The notes under the pieces were generated by a model. It saw only the letters and a program-made list of their open reading frames with translations, was not told the DNA's origin and did no database searches. This document shows, piece after piece, positions 34,280-45,288 of a stretch of 64,000 nucleotides of DNA. A program made the translations under genes and the position numbers. Source of the DNA: Guyanagaster necrorhizus (taxonomy: Eukaryota; Basidiomycota; Agaricomycetes; Agaricales; Physalacriaceae); the NCBI RefSeq assembly GCF_019112545.1, contig NW_025064897.1:429336-493335 (forward strand). The letters run 5' to 3'. Numbering within the stretch: the first letter of the stretch is position 1; the number at the start of each line of letters is the position of its first letter.

Positions 34280-34430
34280 TGTTAGACTCAAAGTGCATAT
34301 GATCTGAACACATGATAAACTGACACTGTATCAAGTTTGTACAGCCACATCAGAGTTCACTAAATGTGTCTGATAGTCATAATGTTCTAAGGCTAAAGAC
34401 AGTTAGGCTTGAGAGAAGATGGTGTAGAAT
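34280..34430 (-). repeat. Family-1 LTR fragment
   Basis: TGTTAGACTCAAAGTGCATA..., the 3' portion of a minus-orientation family-1 LTR, inserted in the preceding family-2 LTR and itself cut at 34430 by the LTR of copy F. The remainder is not seen in the window. Confidence 0.7.
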
Positions 34431-34929
34431 TGTTATATGCATACCACCAGCCTCTGTGTGACTACAACCAATCATGAATTCAATCACCAAGCTTCACTAG
34501 ACTCCATATGCTTCCTTTTACCTACTAATTTTATTTTACCATTACTATTTCATATTTGTATTTCACATCATAGTATTTAGACTCTGAATATGATAGCAAA
34601 CAATTGACATCAGAACCCAATAGACCTTAACTCAGAATTAACTATCATTAGTATATAAACCATATACAATTGCTGTAACTACTCAGTTTGAATATCAACT
34701 TGGATAGTCATCTACACTTTGTGCTCACTTCAGCTTCTCTCTATCTCATCCATCAGATTCTGCTCCAAAGGATATCTCTCTTCACTTCTCTGACAGAACT
34801 CTGTTCTGTCAATTCCATATTCTTGGCCTTGACTTAAGGATGATATTGCCAATAGCTTTGTTGACATCCACACACTCTGCTGGTCTCTGTGCATGCACTC
34901 AAACTCAATCAATTGGCATGTTCCTAATA
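34431..34929 (+). repeat. 5' LTR of copy F (family 2)
   Basis: 499 bp, TGTTATATGCATACC...TTCCTAATA (the last TAACA decayed to TAATA). AGTTTGAATAT (34685-34695) pairs perfectly with ATATTCAAACT (34932-34942) just after the LTR. Confidence 0.85.
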
Positions 34930-34977
34930 GTATATTCAAACTTAAACCCTTGAGTCAAAAAGAAATTTATTATTATT

Positions 34978-36431
34978 ATGTCTACCACATTCATCCAACC
35001 TACAGAAGCCAATTCTGAACAAACTCAACTCAGCCATTCCAACATATTCTTCATGAAAGACATTCCAGCTTCTGCCTCAAAAAAACAATCAGAGCTCTTT
35101 AGATTGGCCTCTGGTGGAAGACAATCCTCCTATAGGGAAACCTACATCCATTCTAGTTTCACTGCCTACTAACCAAATTACAATGATTCTCCTAACTCTT
35201 TTGATGCTATCAGCATCCCAACCAATAGAGTCCAGTAGACCAGCATGATGTATAGCACCCAAAGTGACTCTCTAATAGACTCTTTATCTTTGGGCAACAT
35301 GCATGAGAACTCAGACAGCCTAAACTCAGAGGGCAAAGGTGAAGACACCTCTACTTATACTCTCATCTGATGGGAACCAGATGGGAACCTACCAAACCTC
35401 AAGGGCCAAGAGAGCCAAGTGGACCAAAAAGACTAGGTGGTCTCAATAGCCTGAGTGGCTCCAATGGCCCCATGAGAAGCAGCAATCCAAACCAGCAGAA
35501 CATGTTCCTAGAATTCATGAACCTGTTATGAGAAGTCTCTGCTTCTCTCAATAACCTTAAGCCAGCCACTATCTGCACCAAGGTCAAAGAACTGGAACTC
35601 TTTGATAGCTCTGATCCTCACAAACTAAAGGCTTTTATTGTTTCTCTTCAGTTGAACTTCAATGATAAATCTACCACATTCACAGAAGATGCCAGCAAGG
35701 TCAACTATGCCATCTCCTTCCTGGCTAGCACCACACTCAACTGGTTCAAACCAGACATCCTTAATCTCAATTCATAGAATCTGCCAGCCTGGCAATTTTT
35801 CTATGCAGCCTTCTTAGATGAGCTTCATGGCAACTTTAGCCCCTTTAATGCTATCAGAGATGCTGAAGATGCATTAGAGCATCTTTAGATATGTGATGGA
35901 GACTGGATCATAAAGTATATAGTCTAATTCAATCAGTATACCTCACAAATTGAGTATAGAGATAACACTCTCCACTATATCTTTTACTGTGGCCTCTGCA
36001 TTCACATCAAAGATGATATGGTCCACCATGGGAAGCCAAACAACCTCTATAACATGTGCTTTCTTGTCCAAGAACTTGATACTCATTACTAGACCTGGAA
36101 GATCAAAATTGCTCATGAAAACCAGAATAATAAAGTCTCCAACTAATCCTCCAACCTCAAATTCAAGAGGTCCAACTCTCCTCTCTCAAACTCCAGCTCC
36201 ACACTAAAATCCACCACTCTTAAACCCTATGTTGACAAGCTAGGCAGAGATGGCTGTCTTACTCAGGAAGAAAAAGACTGCTGACACCAGAACAATCTTT
36301 GCATGTTCGATGGAGTCAAACATAAGACTGAGGATTGTAACAAGTAGAAGAAAGTAGCCTATGCCAAGAGACATGCAGCTGAAGTAGACACTGCCTCTGA
36401 GAAACCAGCTCCAACAGAGTCAGAAAACTAG
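34978..36431 (+). pseudogene. Copy F gag (decayed)
   Basis: Starts MSTTFIQPTEANSEQTQ at 34978. The gag core follows around 35580-36060 (ELELFDSSDPHKLKAFIVSL; SFLASTTLNWF). A zinc-knuckle region near 36290-36345 corresponds to CX2CX3HX4C in G (CIFC..KHKTEDC) with decay. Ends ESEN at a TAG near 36431. Protease follows in the -1 frame ([20 protein letters not shown] around 36612-36675). Confidence 0.75.
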
Positions 36432-36917
36432 AAAGCAATCCTGTTCTCTCTATGTGAGTTTAGAGTTGCATTGATTCTATTTGCACATTAGAGGTCCTTA
36501 CTCTCAACACAACATCTCTCTCTAACCATTTCTTCCATCTCTCACTTTCAGCAGGATTACCATCTAGTATAAAACCTGATGAGTCTCCAATTTCTACTAT
36601 TCTGCACTTTCTTGCTCTTATTGATTCTGGTTTTAGCCACTGCTTTGTTGATACTAAGTATATAGCTGCTAATGATATTTCTATTAAAACCATCTCTAGT
36701 ATGCAACTCCAATTATTCAATGGCTCTGTCAGAAGCTATATATCTCAAATTGCAACCATCTCTATCTGTTTTCCTTCTGGAGACACTTTTTCTATTAACT
36801 TCTATATCATTTATCTGGATTCATCTTGCAATCTTGTCCTAGGATACAACTGGCTCTCCTGCTACAATCCACTGATTGACTGGGCTGAGAACAGTATTAC
36901 TTTCTACTCAAGCTATT

Positions 36918-37387
36918 TGTTAAGCCCAAATAACATGTGACTAAAACATGTGATAAACTGATGCTGCTTTGTGTTCAGGCAGTCACATTAGAGTCCACTA
37001 TATGTGTCTGTTTGTCTATATATTGCAAGGCCTTTGCAGTTGGCTCAAGATAAGATGATGAAGAATAAACTTTAGCTCAAAGCTGAGAATACTATAGTGA
37101 GAGCTATACTATTTATATACTAGTCATCATCCATCTAAAGATATAACTACCTAATTGTGCATCCTGGCATTATAGAGCATTTTGTCTAGTGTCATTAAGC
37201 TACCTACAAAAAGATATTATCTATTATCAAGCAGTTACCATTGTGTTGAAGAACAATGACCAACTAGGCATTGTTGTGATGACTAAGTCTGTCCCACAGT
37301 TCTAAGTGCTGATCTAGACACTCTGACTAAGTGAAGATAGGGGTTAGTCCCTTAAATAAAAAATAAAAATAAGAAAAAATTATAATA
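36918..37387 (-). repeat. 3' LTR of copy D (family 1)
   Basis: 470 bp, TGTTAAGCCC...TATAATA on plus. It contains the B-type transcript-start motif (TTAGCTCAAAGCT on plus) and a TATA-like TATATA run. Confidence 0.85.
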
Positions 37388-37539
37388 TTACCCCCTCAGA
37401 ACCATCATCCCAATGATTAATTTAGGGATAAGTCCAGGCATCCAAGAGCAGATAACCTGCCCTTCTCCTCATAAGATTCATTGACCAATAAGATATCAGT
37501 TCAATACCTGTTTATAATCATGTATTGTATCATCAGTGT

Positions 37540-40500
37540 TTATATGCTATTTGTTGATCCATTGATTAGATTCAGGTCTATAATCTTTCCAGCTGATTAA
37601 GTAGTCAACTGTTGTCATCATCCCACTGTCTCTTGCTTTGATTTTTCATAATCTGTGATTTATTACTTAGTTGACTTTATAATATTCTTTGTCATTGATC
37701 AGGTCTGGTGAAGAAGACAGTGGGTGTTTTTGATTTGGAAAAGCTAGCATGATATAAAGTGTTAATAATGTCTTGTTGAAGATATTGTGAATCTTCCAGG
37801 TGACAGACAGTCATAACTTGTAGGTGGCATCACTGATCTTTGCAAGAATGGGGAATAGTCCTGTGCATTTATCAGTGAGTTTCTGTTTTGAGTATGGAAG
37901 ATAAAGGTTTGTAGTATCCAGCCAAACTTTGTTGTTGACTGCATATTCATGTGCCAGTTGCCTATGCTTATCATATTGCTTTTTCATTGTGGCTGCCACC
38001 TTTTCAAGGGCTGCTTTGGTTTTGGCATGGATCTTTGTCATAGATGTGGTGAAGTCCATAGAGATGGATGTTGTTGTATGGTGTCATTTAGTTTGGATGA
38101 CATTGGGATGTCACCCATAGTTGATGAAGAACAGGGTTTTACCAGTGGCTGAGTGGATTCTATTGTTATATTGAAAGGTGACAAGCACCAACCATTCTAC
38201 TCAGTTGTCCTGCTAATAGTTAATAAAGAGGTAGAGGTATTTCTCCACCTCCTAGTTCATCTGTTCTGTTTGTCCATCTGTTTGAAGGTGGTATATAGTT
38301 AATGCATTTCATTTAATGTTGAGAAGGTAGTATAAGTTGTCCAGGAACTTAGAGACAAATTATGGCCTCCTGTCCAAAATGACTACTTGGGGCATCCCAT
38401 ACTTGGCATAAACCTCATCCCATAGGATTTTTGCCCACTCTTCTGATGTTAATTCTGTCAAACAGATAATCAGAATGATTGCCTTTGAGAATCAATTGAC
38501 TATGATGAGAATTGTATCATAGCTGTTGCAGTTCAGTAGTCTGGTGATCATATCCACTAAAATATAGATCCATAGTGATGATGGAATCTCATTCAGATGG
38601 AGCAGTGCCACTTGTGGCTATATTAATATCTTGCCTCTTTGGCATACTTTATATGCTTTGACATATTGTGTGATATTATAGCCTATTTTGGACTACCAGT
38701 ACTCCTGGAGTACCAACTCCTTTGTTTTAGTGATTTCTAAATGGCTGGCAGTTGCATGATCATAACACATAGCAATTATCTCACCACAGAGAGGTTGGTC
38801 CTTGGGAATATAAATCTGCCTATCATAGCAGATTATTCCATCCTTTTTTGTCATTTCTTGTTCATGATTAAGTGATAGAGCCACTTGCTGGTCCTATTTA
38901 TGGTTATCCTGAGTCACACTCTTGATGCACTTGTGAATCTCCTCTTCTGTTGGCATGATCATTCCTTGGAAGTGCTTCAGCTTCAGAATGATGACTCCCT
39001 CATTGTTATCTTTTCTCTGGTCATGGTCTGCCCTCCTACTGAGCAAATCCATCTTTTTGTTGGCTGCACCAGCTTTGTGGTGCAGTATATAGTCATACTC
39101 TGATAATTCCATCACCCATGGAGCTTGCTGATGGTTTAACTTTTGAGATAAGCAGAAGTATTGAAGATTCTGGTGGTTAGTCCAGATCTTGAAGATCTGG
39201 ACCACCCCAATCAGATAATGCTGCCATTTGGCTAGGGTGAGCATTATAGTGAGCAACTTCTTGTCATATATTTCATAGTTGCATTCTATTATGGTTAAAG
39301 CCTTAGATAGGAACATGATGGAGTGCCAATGGCTCTCTTGTTCTTATGAGAGGACAGCACCAATGGCACTCTCATTTGAGTTGGCTTCAACATGGAATTT
39401 CCCATCTTGCATTGGAATAGCTAGGACTACATCTTCTGCCAATCACTACTTGAGGTCATTAAATGCTGATTGTTGAGATGAGCCTCAGGTCTATGGCATA
39501 TTGCCAGTTAACTGGATCATGGGGCAAATCACCTTACTGTAGTCTTAGATAAACTGCTGATAGAAGTTAGTGAAACTCAAAAAGGATTATAACTCCTTTT
39601 TCTTAATAGGCTCTGGCCACTCCATTACTCCTGCAATCTTGACAGGGTCCATTCAGATACTGTCTTCACTGATAATGACTCTGAGATACTTGATTTTGAG
39701 TACCTTGAATTTGCATTTCTCTGCTTTGAGAAATAGTTGATGCTTTCTCATTAGAGCCAGTCCTTATCATACTAGTTTCCAATGTTCTTTTTAAGTCTTG
39801 GACATAATTAGGATGTCATCAAAGTAAATCGTGACCTTTTCAGTGATGATAAGATCCTTGAAAATGTCATTCATCATCCACTAGAATGTGGCTGGTGAAT
39901 TTGTGAGGCCAAAGAACATGACTGTTGGCTCAAACAGTTCTTGGTTGGTATGGAAGATGGCTTTCCATTCATTGCCTTCTTTGATACATACATTGTTGTA
40001 TCCTCAGCAGATGTCCAACTTAATGTAGTATCAGGCACTGTGGAGTTTGTCCATCAATTTGGAGATTAGTGAAAGTAGATAACAATTCTTAATTGTTATT
40101 TTGTTGAGTCTTTAGCAGTCTTATACTGGCTGAAGTTTGTCATCCTTCTTTTTGATGAAAAAGAAGGAGGAGGCCATCAGAGACTTTGATAGCTGTATTC
40201 ATCCACTGGAAAGATTTTCTTTCAGAAACTTGTCAAGCTTTTGTTGCTCATTGTTGCTAAGTGGATATACTTTGCAATCCAGATTAGCATTGGCATTTGA
40301 GACCAGCTCAATGGCATGGTCCCATAGTTTCAGATCAGATAGTTCATCAAAACTTTCTTTGTTGAACAAGTCCTGATAGTCATGTGCCCACTCAGGCACC
40401 ATTTTCTCAAATGTCTTGCTTTCCTTTTCTGCATTAGCCTTTGTGGCCAAGTCATTCACATGATGCATAGTGCAAATATGAATGGCTTTTTGCAGATCTA

Positions 40501-40632
40501 TGGTGAGAATCATCTCACCATTCACCATCTCTTTATCCCACCAGTCCTCTAGGTCTTTATCAGGTAATTTGAATAGGATTTTTTGACAATAGCATCTAGC
40601 AAATATGATTCAACCAGTCTTTCAGTTGATAA
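37540..40632 (-). pseudogene. Copy D pol (decayed)
   Basis: Minus-strand order: protease/RT linker at 40199-40528 (DLFNKESFDELSDLKLWDHA), RT at about 39500-40190, RNase H at 38894-39316 (NYEIYDKKLLTIML; QAPWVMELSEYDYILHHKAG), integrase H2C2 and core at about 37900-38884 (ICYDRQIYIPKDQPLCGEII; ATASHLEITKTKELVLQEYW), then the integrase tail (IHAKTKAALEKVAATMKKQY) and a chromodomain remnant near 37540-37700. It has fewer stops than A in RNase H and the linker but is still broken. Confidence 0.8.
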
Positions 40633-41134
40633 TGTTACATGCATGCCACCAGCCTCTGTGTCACCTCAACCAACCATGAATGCAATCATGAAAACTCACT
40701 GGACTCCAGCCACTCCCCATTACCTATTAATTTCATTTTTACTATTATCATTTTATATTCATATTTCACATTGTAATATCTAGACTCCAAACTCAGTAGC
40801 AAATATTGACATTGAAACCCAATAGAACCCAACTCAGAATTAGCTACTATTAGTATATAAAGCCATGTATAACTATTATAACTACTTAGTTCAAATATCA
40901 ACTTAGATAAGCTATTTACACTTCACACTCACTTCAACTCCTCCCTACCTCATTCATTGGATTCTGCTCTGAAGGATATTCTGGTTCACTTCTCTGATGG
41001 AACTCTGTTCTGTCCATCTAGATCCTTAAGCTCCAACTCAAGAGTGACATTGCCAATAGCTTTATCGACACTCACACACTCTGCTGGACTCTGCCCATGC
41101 ACTCAAGCCCACTTGAATTGGCATGTTTCTAACA
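40633..41134 (+). repeat. 5' LTR of copy E (family 2)
   Basis: 502 bp, TGTTACATGCATGCC...GTTTCTAACA. Transcript-start motif at 40888-40898 and primer site at 41137-41147. Both lost the central CpG of the consensus, on different strands, so they now mismatch at two positions. Confidence 0.88.
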
Positions 41135-41173
41135 GTATATTCAAACTCAAACTCTCGAGTCAAAAATTTTACT

Positions 41174-42595
41174 ATGTCTACCACATTTACCAAACCCACA
41201 GAAACCAATCCCAAACAAACTCAGCCCACCCATTCAAACATGTTTTTCATGGAAGACATTCCAGTCTCTACCTCAAAGGAACAACCAGGCCTTTTCAGAT
41301 CAGCCTCCAGTGGAGAACAACTTTCCTGTAGGAAAACCTACAATCACTCTAGCTTCACTGTCTGCCAACCTAATTATGACAATTCCTCTAACTCTTTCGA
41401 CACCACTAACATCCCAACCAATAGAGCCCGATAGGCCAGTCTGATGTATAGTGCCCAAACCAACCCCCCAATAGACCCTTTATCTCTGAGCACCATGCAT
41501 GAGAATCCAGACAGCCCAGACTCAGAGGGCAGAGATGAAGACACCTCTACTCATACTCCCATCCAACAGGAACCAGATGGTAATCCATCAAACCCTTTTT
41601 CAGAAGGTCCAGATGGTCCCAATGGCTCAGACAGCTCTGATAGCCCCATGGAACATAACAATCCAAACCAGCAGGATATGTTCCTAGAATTCATGAACCT
41701 GTTATGAGGAGTCTTCACTTCTCTCAACAACTCTAAACCAGCTACTATCCATACCAAGGTCAAGGAACTGGAACCATTTGATGGTTCTGACCCTCACAAA
41801 CTGAAGACTTTCATCGTCTCTCTTCAGTTGAACTTCAATGATAGACCTACTGCATTCACAACAGATGCTAACAAGATTAACTATGCTATTTCATTTCTGG
41901 CTGGCACCATGCTTAACTAGTTTGAACCAGACATTCTTAACCCCAATCTGCAGAATCCACCAGCCTGGCAATTCTCCTATGCAGCTTTCCTAAATGAGCT
42001 TCATAGCAACTTCAGCCCCTTTGATGCTATCAGAGATGCTGAAGATGCATTAGAATATCTCCAGATGTGTGATAGAGATCAGATCATGAAGTATATAGTC
42101 TAATTCAACCAGTATGCTTCACAAATTGGGTACAGAGATAACCCCCTCTATCATGCCTTTTACTGTGGCCTCTGCACCCATATCAAGGATGATATAGCAT
42201 ATCATGGGAAGTCAAATAACCTTCACAACATGCACTTTCTTGCCCAAGAACTTGATGCTCACTACTAGATCCAGAAGATCAAAATTGCCTATAAAAACTG
42301 GGATAATAAATTTTCCAATCCCAAATTCAAGAGGTCTAACACTTCTTTCTCAGACTCCAGCTCCACACCAAAATCTACCATCCCTAAGCTCTATGCTGAC
42401 AAGCTAGGCAAAGATGGCCACCTTATTCAGGAAGAAAAAGACTGCTGGTGCCAGAACAACCTTTGCATGTTCTGTGGAGCCAAACATAAGACTAAGGACT
42501 GCAATAAGTGGAAGGCAGCAGCCTCTACCAAGGATCATGCAGCAGAAGTCGACACTGCTCCTGTGGAACCAGCTCTAATAGAGTCAGAAAACTAA
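41174..42595 (+). pseudogene. Copy E gag (decayed)
   Basis: ATG at 41174 (MSTTFTKPTETNPKQTQPTH). Then a Pro/Ser/Asp-rich segment (41444-41707), a gag core from about 41760 (ELEPFDGSDPHKLKTFIVSL), QFNQYASQIGYRDNPL and YCGLCTHIKDDIA. The zinc knuckle is CMFCGAKHKTKDC (about 42469-42505), C-x2-C-x3-H-x4-C. Ends ESEN with TAA near 42593-42595. A few stops interrupt it. Confidence 0.8.
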
Positions 42596-42904
42596 GAAGC
42601 AACTCTATTCTCTCCATGCAAGTTCAGAGTTGCATTGACTCTATTCACACACTGGAGGTCATCACTCTCAATGCAACATTTCTTTCCAATCACTCCTTCC
42701 ACATTCCTCTCTCAGTAGAATTACTGACTACTATGGAACCTGATGGTTCTCTAACTTGTATCATTCTGCGTTTTCTTGCCCTTATTAATTCTGACTCTAG
42801 CTACTGCTTTGTTGACACTAAGTATATAGCTGCCAATAAAATTCCTATTAAAACTATCCCTAGTATGCAACTTTGATTATTTGATGGCTTTCTTGAAAGC
42901 CATA
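42508..42904 (+). pseudogene. Copy E protease, 5' part
   Basis: Frame -1 to gag and open back to at least 42508, overlapping the gag end. Contains [20 protein letters not shown] around 42773-42835, equivalent to LIDSGSSYCFVDTKY in copy G; the active-site DSG reads NSD here. It is interrupted at 42904 by the TA-flanked transposon and resumes at 45289. Confidence 0.75.
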
Positions 42905-42906
42905 TA

Positions 42907-42929
42907 CAGTTGACTATCTCACAATGCAT
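42907..42929 (+). repeat. Left terminal inverted repeat of the pogo-like element
   Basis: 23 bp beginning CAGTTGACTATCTCAC, preceded by TA. Confidence 0.93.
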
Positions 42930-43093
42930 ATAGTCAGGAGACACTAAAACCGTATGCATTTATAGATTTATGCAGAACCAAAATGGCATGTGATGTGACA
43001 TGTGACTTTATGTGACAATGTTGTCATTGCCCCAAAATGCTGTCAGTGGCTTTTGGGTCAGCTTTTCATGCATCTTCTTAAATAATGCCCCTC

Positions 43094-45003
43094 TCAACCT
43101 AATCCACCCTGGTCACCTTGTGAAATACAAAATGCCTCCAGCTTTTGAATAAGCTCAAATCCTTCTCTTGTAGTTATCAAGGTCTGTTCTTTCTCACCCT
43201 CCTCTTCCTCTTCTTCCTCCTCATCATCATCAATGACAGTTATTTTCCCATTTTCTACTGCAATATCATGCTTGACAGCAGCAACAATCTCCTCATCTGT
43301 TGGCATTGCCTCAAGATCTTTAGTATACTCTTCTGCAATAGAGTTAACCATCTCTTCAATAGTTGGAATGAGACCAAACATGCAATTTCATTGTTTCAAT
43401 TCGATAAGATGATCCTTCAACATTATCTCTGCTGTCTGGAGCTGTTGAATGGGGGCAATTAGAGTGGGAGGTGTGTTCATTTTTGACTGTGACAAAGAAG
43501 CCAACTGATTGACTGCCTCCAGTGCTTTACCAACATCATTCTCTGCATTCATAACAGCTATAAGAGCAGGACATCAGTCAGCATCAGCATATTGGTTTCC
43601 AAGCAGATTATGCAATGCCTGTTCAATCTCTGGAAGCATGTATTTGTCTGTTGAGGCAAAGTCATAAACAAGATTCCATGCAGACTTGAGGAGTGAGGCA
43701 TCTTGAAAATCATTGGATGATGTGATAGACTGTGACTTGGGTGCATTGTCAGGCATTATACCAGTGTGTTTCCAGCAGTTTGCTATCATTTTATTGCTGA
43801 CATTTGCCCAAGCATCATGAGCAATAGTCATAGCTTCAAGGAGATCAAGCTTAAAGATCTCAGACTCTCCAAGATCATTGAGATCAAGTGCATGGATACA
43901 CATGGCATTCTGATAATGTGTTTTGAAGCAGCAGATAATACCAGCATCTAGCAGCTGAACATATGGAGTTATATTGGGCTCGAAGAACTCCAGCTTTGTG
44001 TTATAGGGTGTATAAGTGATGGAATACCCTCGAAAGTTGTCCAAGGTCAGCAGAACCTGCTGCATCTTCCTCTTTATCTTTAAATCAAACATTTTCACCC
44101 ACTCTATAAATATTTCACTCATCATCCAGGCCTTTTTGTTATTCCAATAATAGAATCCTATTGCCGTTGGACTCTTTTTCTTGAAACACTATAATTGCTT
44201 TGACTTGCCAATGAAAACAACTGGCATCCACTCACTCTCATCTGCATTCACAGCAAAACACATGGTGATGTGGAACTTATCCTGTTTCGTCCACTCATAG
44301 GACCAGATGCCAAGATATGATCTGAGATGGCAAAGATGACAAGATCAGATTCATCAATATTCCATCTGTCCTGCATCGCATATTTCACTATAATACTGTG
44401 AAGACACACATGTTCTTTTTCCACTGCCATCATATCCACTGAGCCTGCTTCTCCATGCTGCTGAACCTCCTGAATCTTCCATGCCTTGCAGAATGACCTT
44501 AACTATCCCTCTCCTTTCAAACACTGATCCTCTGGAATATTCATCAGATTTTCAATCTGATTTTGCTTCTCTATCAGCATTGCACCAGTCACAGTCTCAT
44601 CTTGGAGCTGCATGTTCTGATACCAGGATGCAACAGCATGCTTCACATCAGGTTGGGTGACAATACAAGACTTTTTGAATGATAGTACATTAGGGTTCTT
44701 GTTTGCATGCTGTTCGATTTTTGTACAAGATGCCAGTTTCTGTGAAAGAGTTGATTGGATAAAGAGCAGTGCACCTTCCTTTCAGTTTGTGAAATATGCC
44801 ACAATGTCAGCATGTTGATGGGAAGAATGGTTATCAACATGTTTGAATACTATGAGCTAGTCTTCTGTTGTGAGGTGTGAGTGGGAGATCTGCTTTGGAG
44901 GCTGAGCTGATGATGTGTACATTGGGACTTTCTCCTTCTGTTTTGTATGCTCATATGGATTTCCAGGTTTAGCATGTGGTTTTCATGTTGGTTCAAAAGG
45001 CAT
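43094..45003 (-). pseudogene. pogo/Tigger-like transposase (CENP-B-type HTH plus DDE_1), decayed
   Basis: Likely start at 45003. The N-terminal DNA-binding part includes a Tc5/CENP-B-like HTH region (LASCTKIEQHANKNP; VASWYQNMQLQ; LRSFCKAWKI). The DDE core has NIDESDLVIF as first Asp (about 44345-44375), VLLTLDNFRGYS as second (about 44025-44065) and TPYVQLLDAGIICCFKTHYQ as third (about 43920-43975). Next come NCWKHTGIMP and an acidic run (DDDEEEEEEEE near 43200-43240). The tail LIQKLEAFCISQGDQGGLG ends at 43094. Stops and at least one frame change break it. Catalytic residues are still visible, but the gene is not intact. Confidence 0.85.
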
Positions 45004-45263
45004 GTTTATAGAGATATAGGCTGCATCACTTTACAATAATTTTTTTTATGTTTGTCATAGTCCATACAAACAAATTATGTTCTTTATTGTTCTAATATAT
45101 GTATAATGTCATATCAGCTTACTATAATTTTCGATCTGACAATGCATATTTCTAACTAGGACCATATGCATTATGTGATATGCATTTCTAGCCCATTTTC
45201 CTGCTCTCTGACTGCATTCCAGCCCAATCCATATGCAAAGTCAGAATTATGCATTTCAACATC

Positions 45264-45286
45264 ATGCATTGTGAGATAGTCAACTG
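45264..45286 (-). repeat. Right terminal inverted repeat of the pogo-like element
   Basis: Exact reverse complement of the left repeat, followed by TA. Confidence 0.93.
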
Positions 45287-45288
45287 TA

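Larger units (their letters stand above)
34431..36917 (+). mobile_element. Chromovirus family 2, copy F (5' part)
   Basis: 5' LTR at 34431-34929, primer site at 34932-34942, gag at 34978-36431, and protease up to 36917, where the 3' LTR of minus-strand copy D interrupts it (at CAAGCTAT; copy E continues this sequence with CAGGACCTCACTC at 45465). The downstream half is absent. Its self-priming pair is a perfect 11-nt match. Inactive. Confidence 0.8.
36918..40632 (-). mobile_element. Chromovirus family 1, copy D (3' part)
   Basis: Minus-strand copy inserted in F. It has its 3' LTR at 36918-37387, a PPT (CCCCCTC on plus, 37391-37397), chromodomain, integrase, RNase H, RT and part of the protease linker. 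It ends at 40632, where the 5' LTR of copy E begins. Its gag and 5' LTR should lie beyond E but are not there: the far side of E is a plus-strand copy (H). Confidence 0.85.
42907..45286 (-). mobile_element. pogo/Tigger-like DNA transposon inserted in copy E
   Basis: 2380 bp with 23-bp perfect terminal inverted repeats starting CAGTTGACTATCTCACAATG (42907-42929 and 45264-45286), flanked by TA duplications (42905-42906, 45287-45288). The same host position in copy G (around 49471, GAGCCATATATCTTAAGTC) is empty, which confirms the borders. It carries one long decayed transposase gene on the minus strand. TA target, CAGT termini and a DDE_1/CENP-B-like transposase place it in the pogo/Tigger group of Tc1/mariner. 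Confidence 0.93.

Noticed and set aside
43200..43245. GAA/GAG-rich run as a separate repeat
   Set aside because: It encodes the acidic stretch near the C-terminus of the pogo-like transposase, a common feature of that family.
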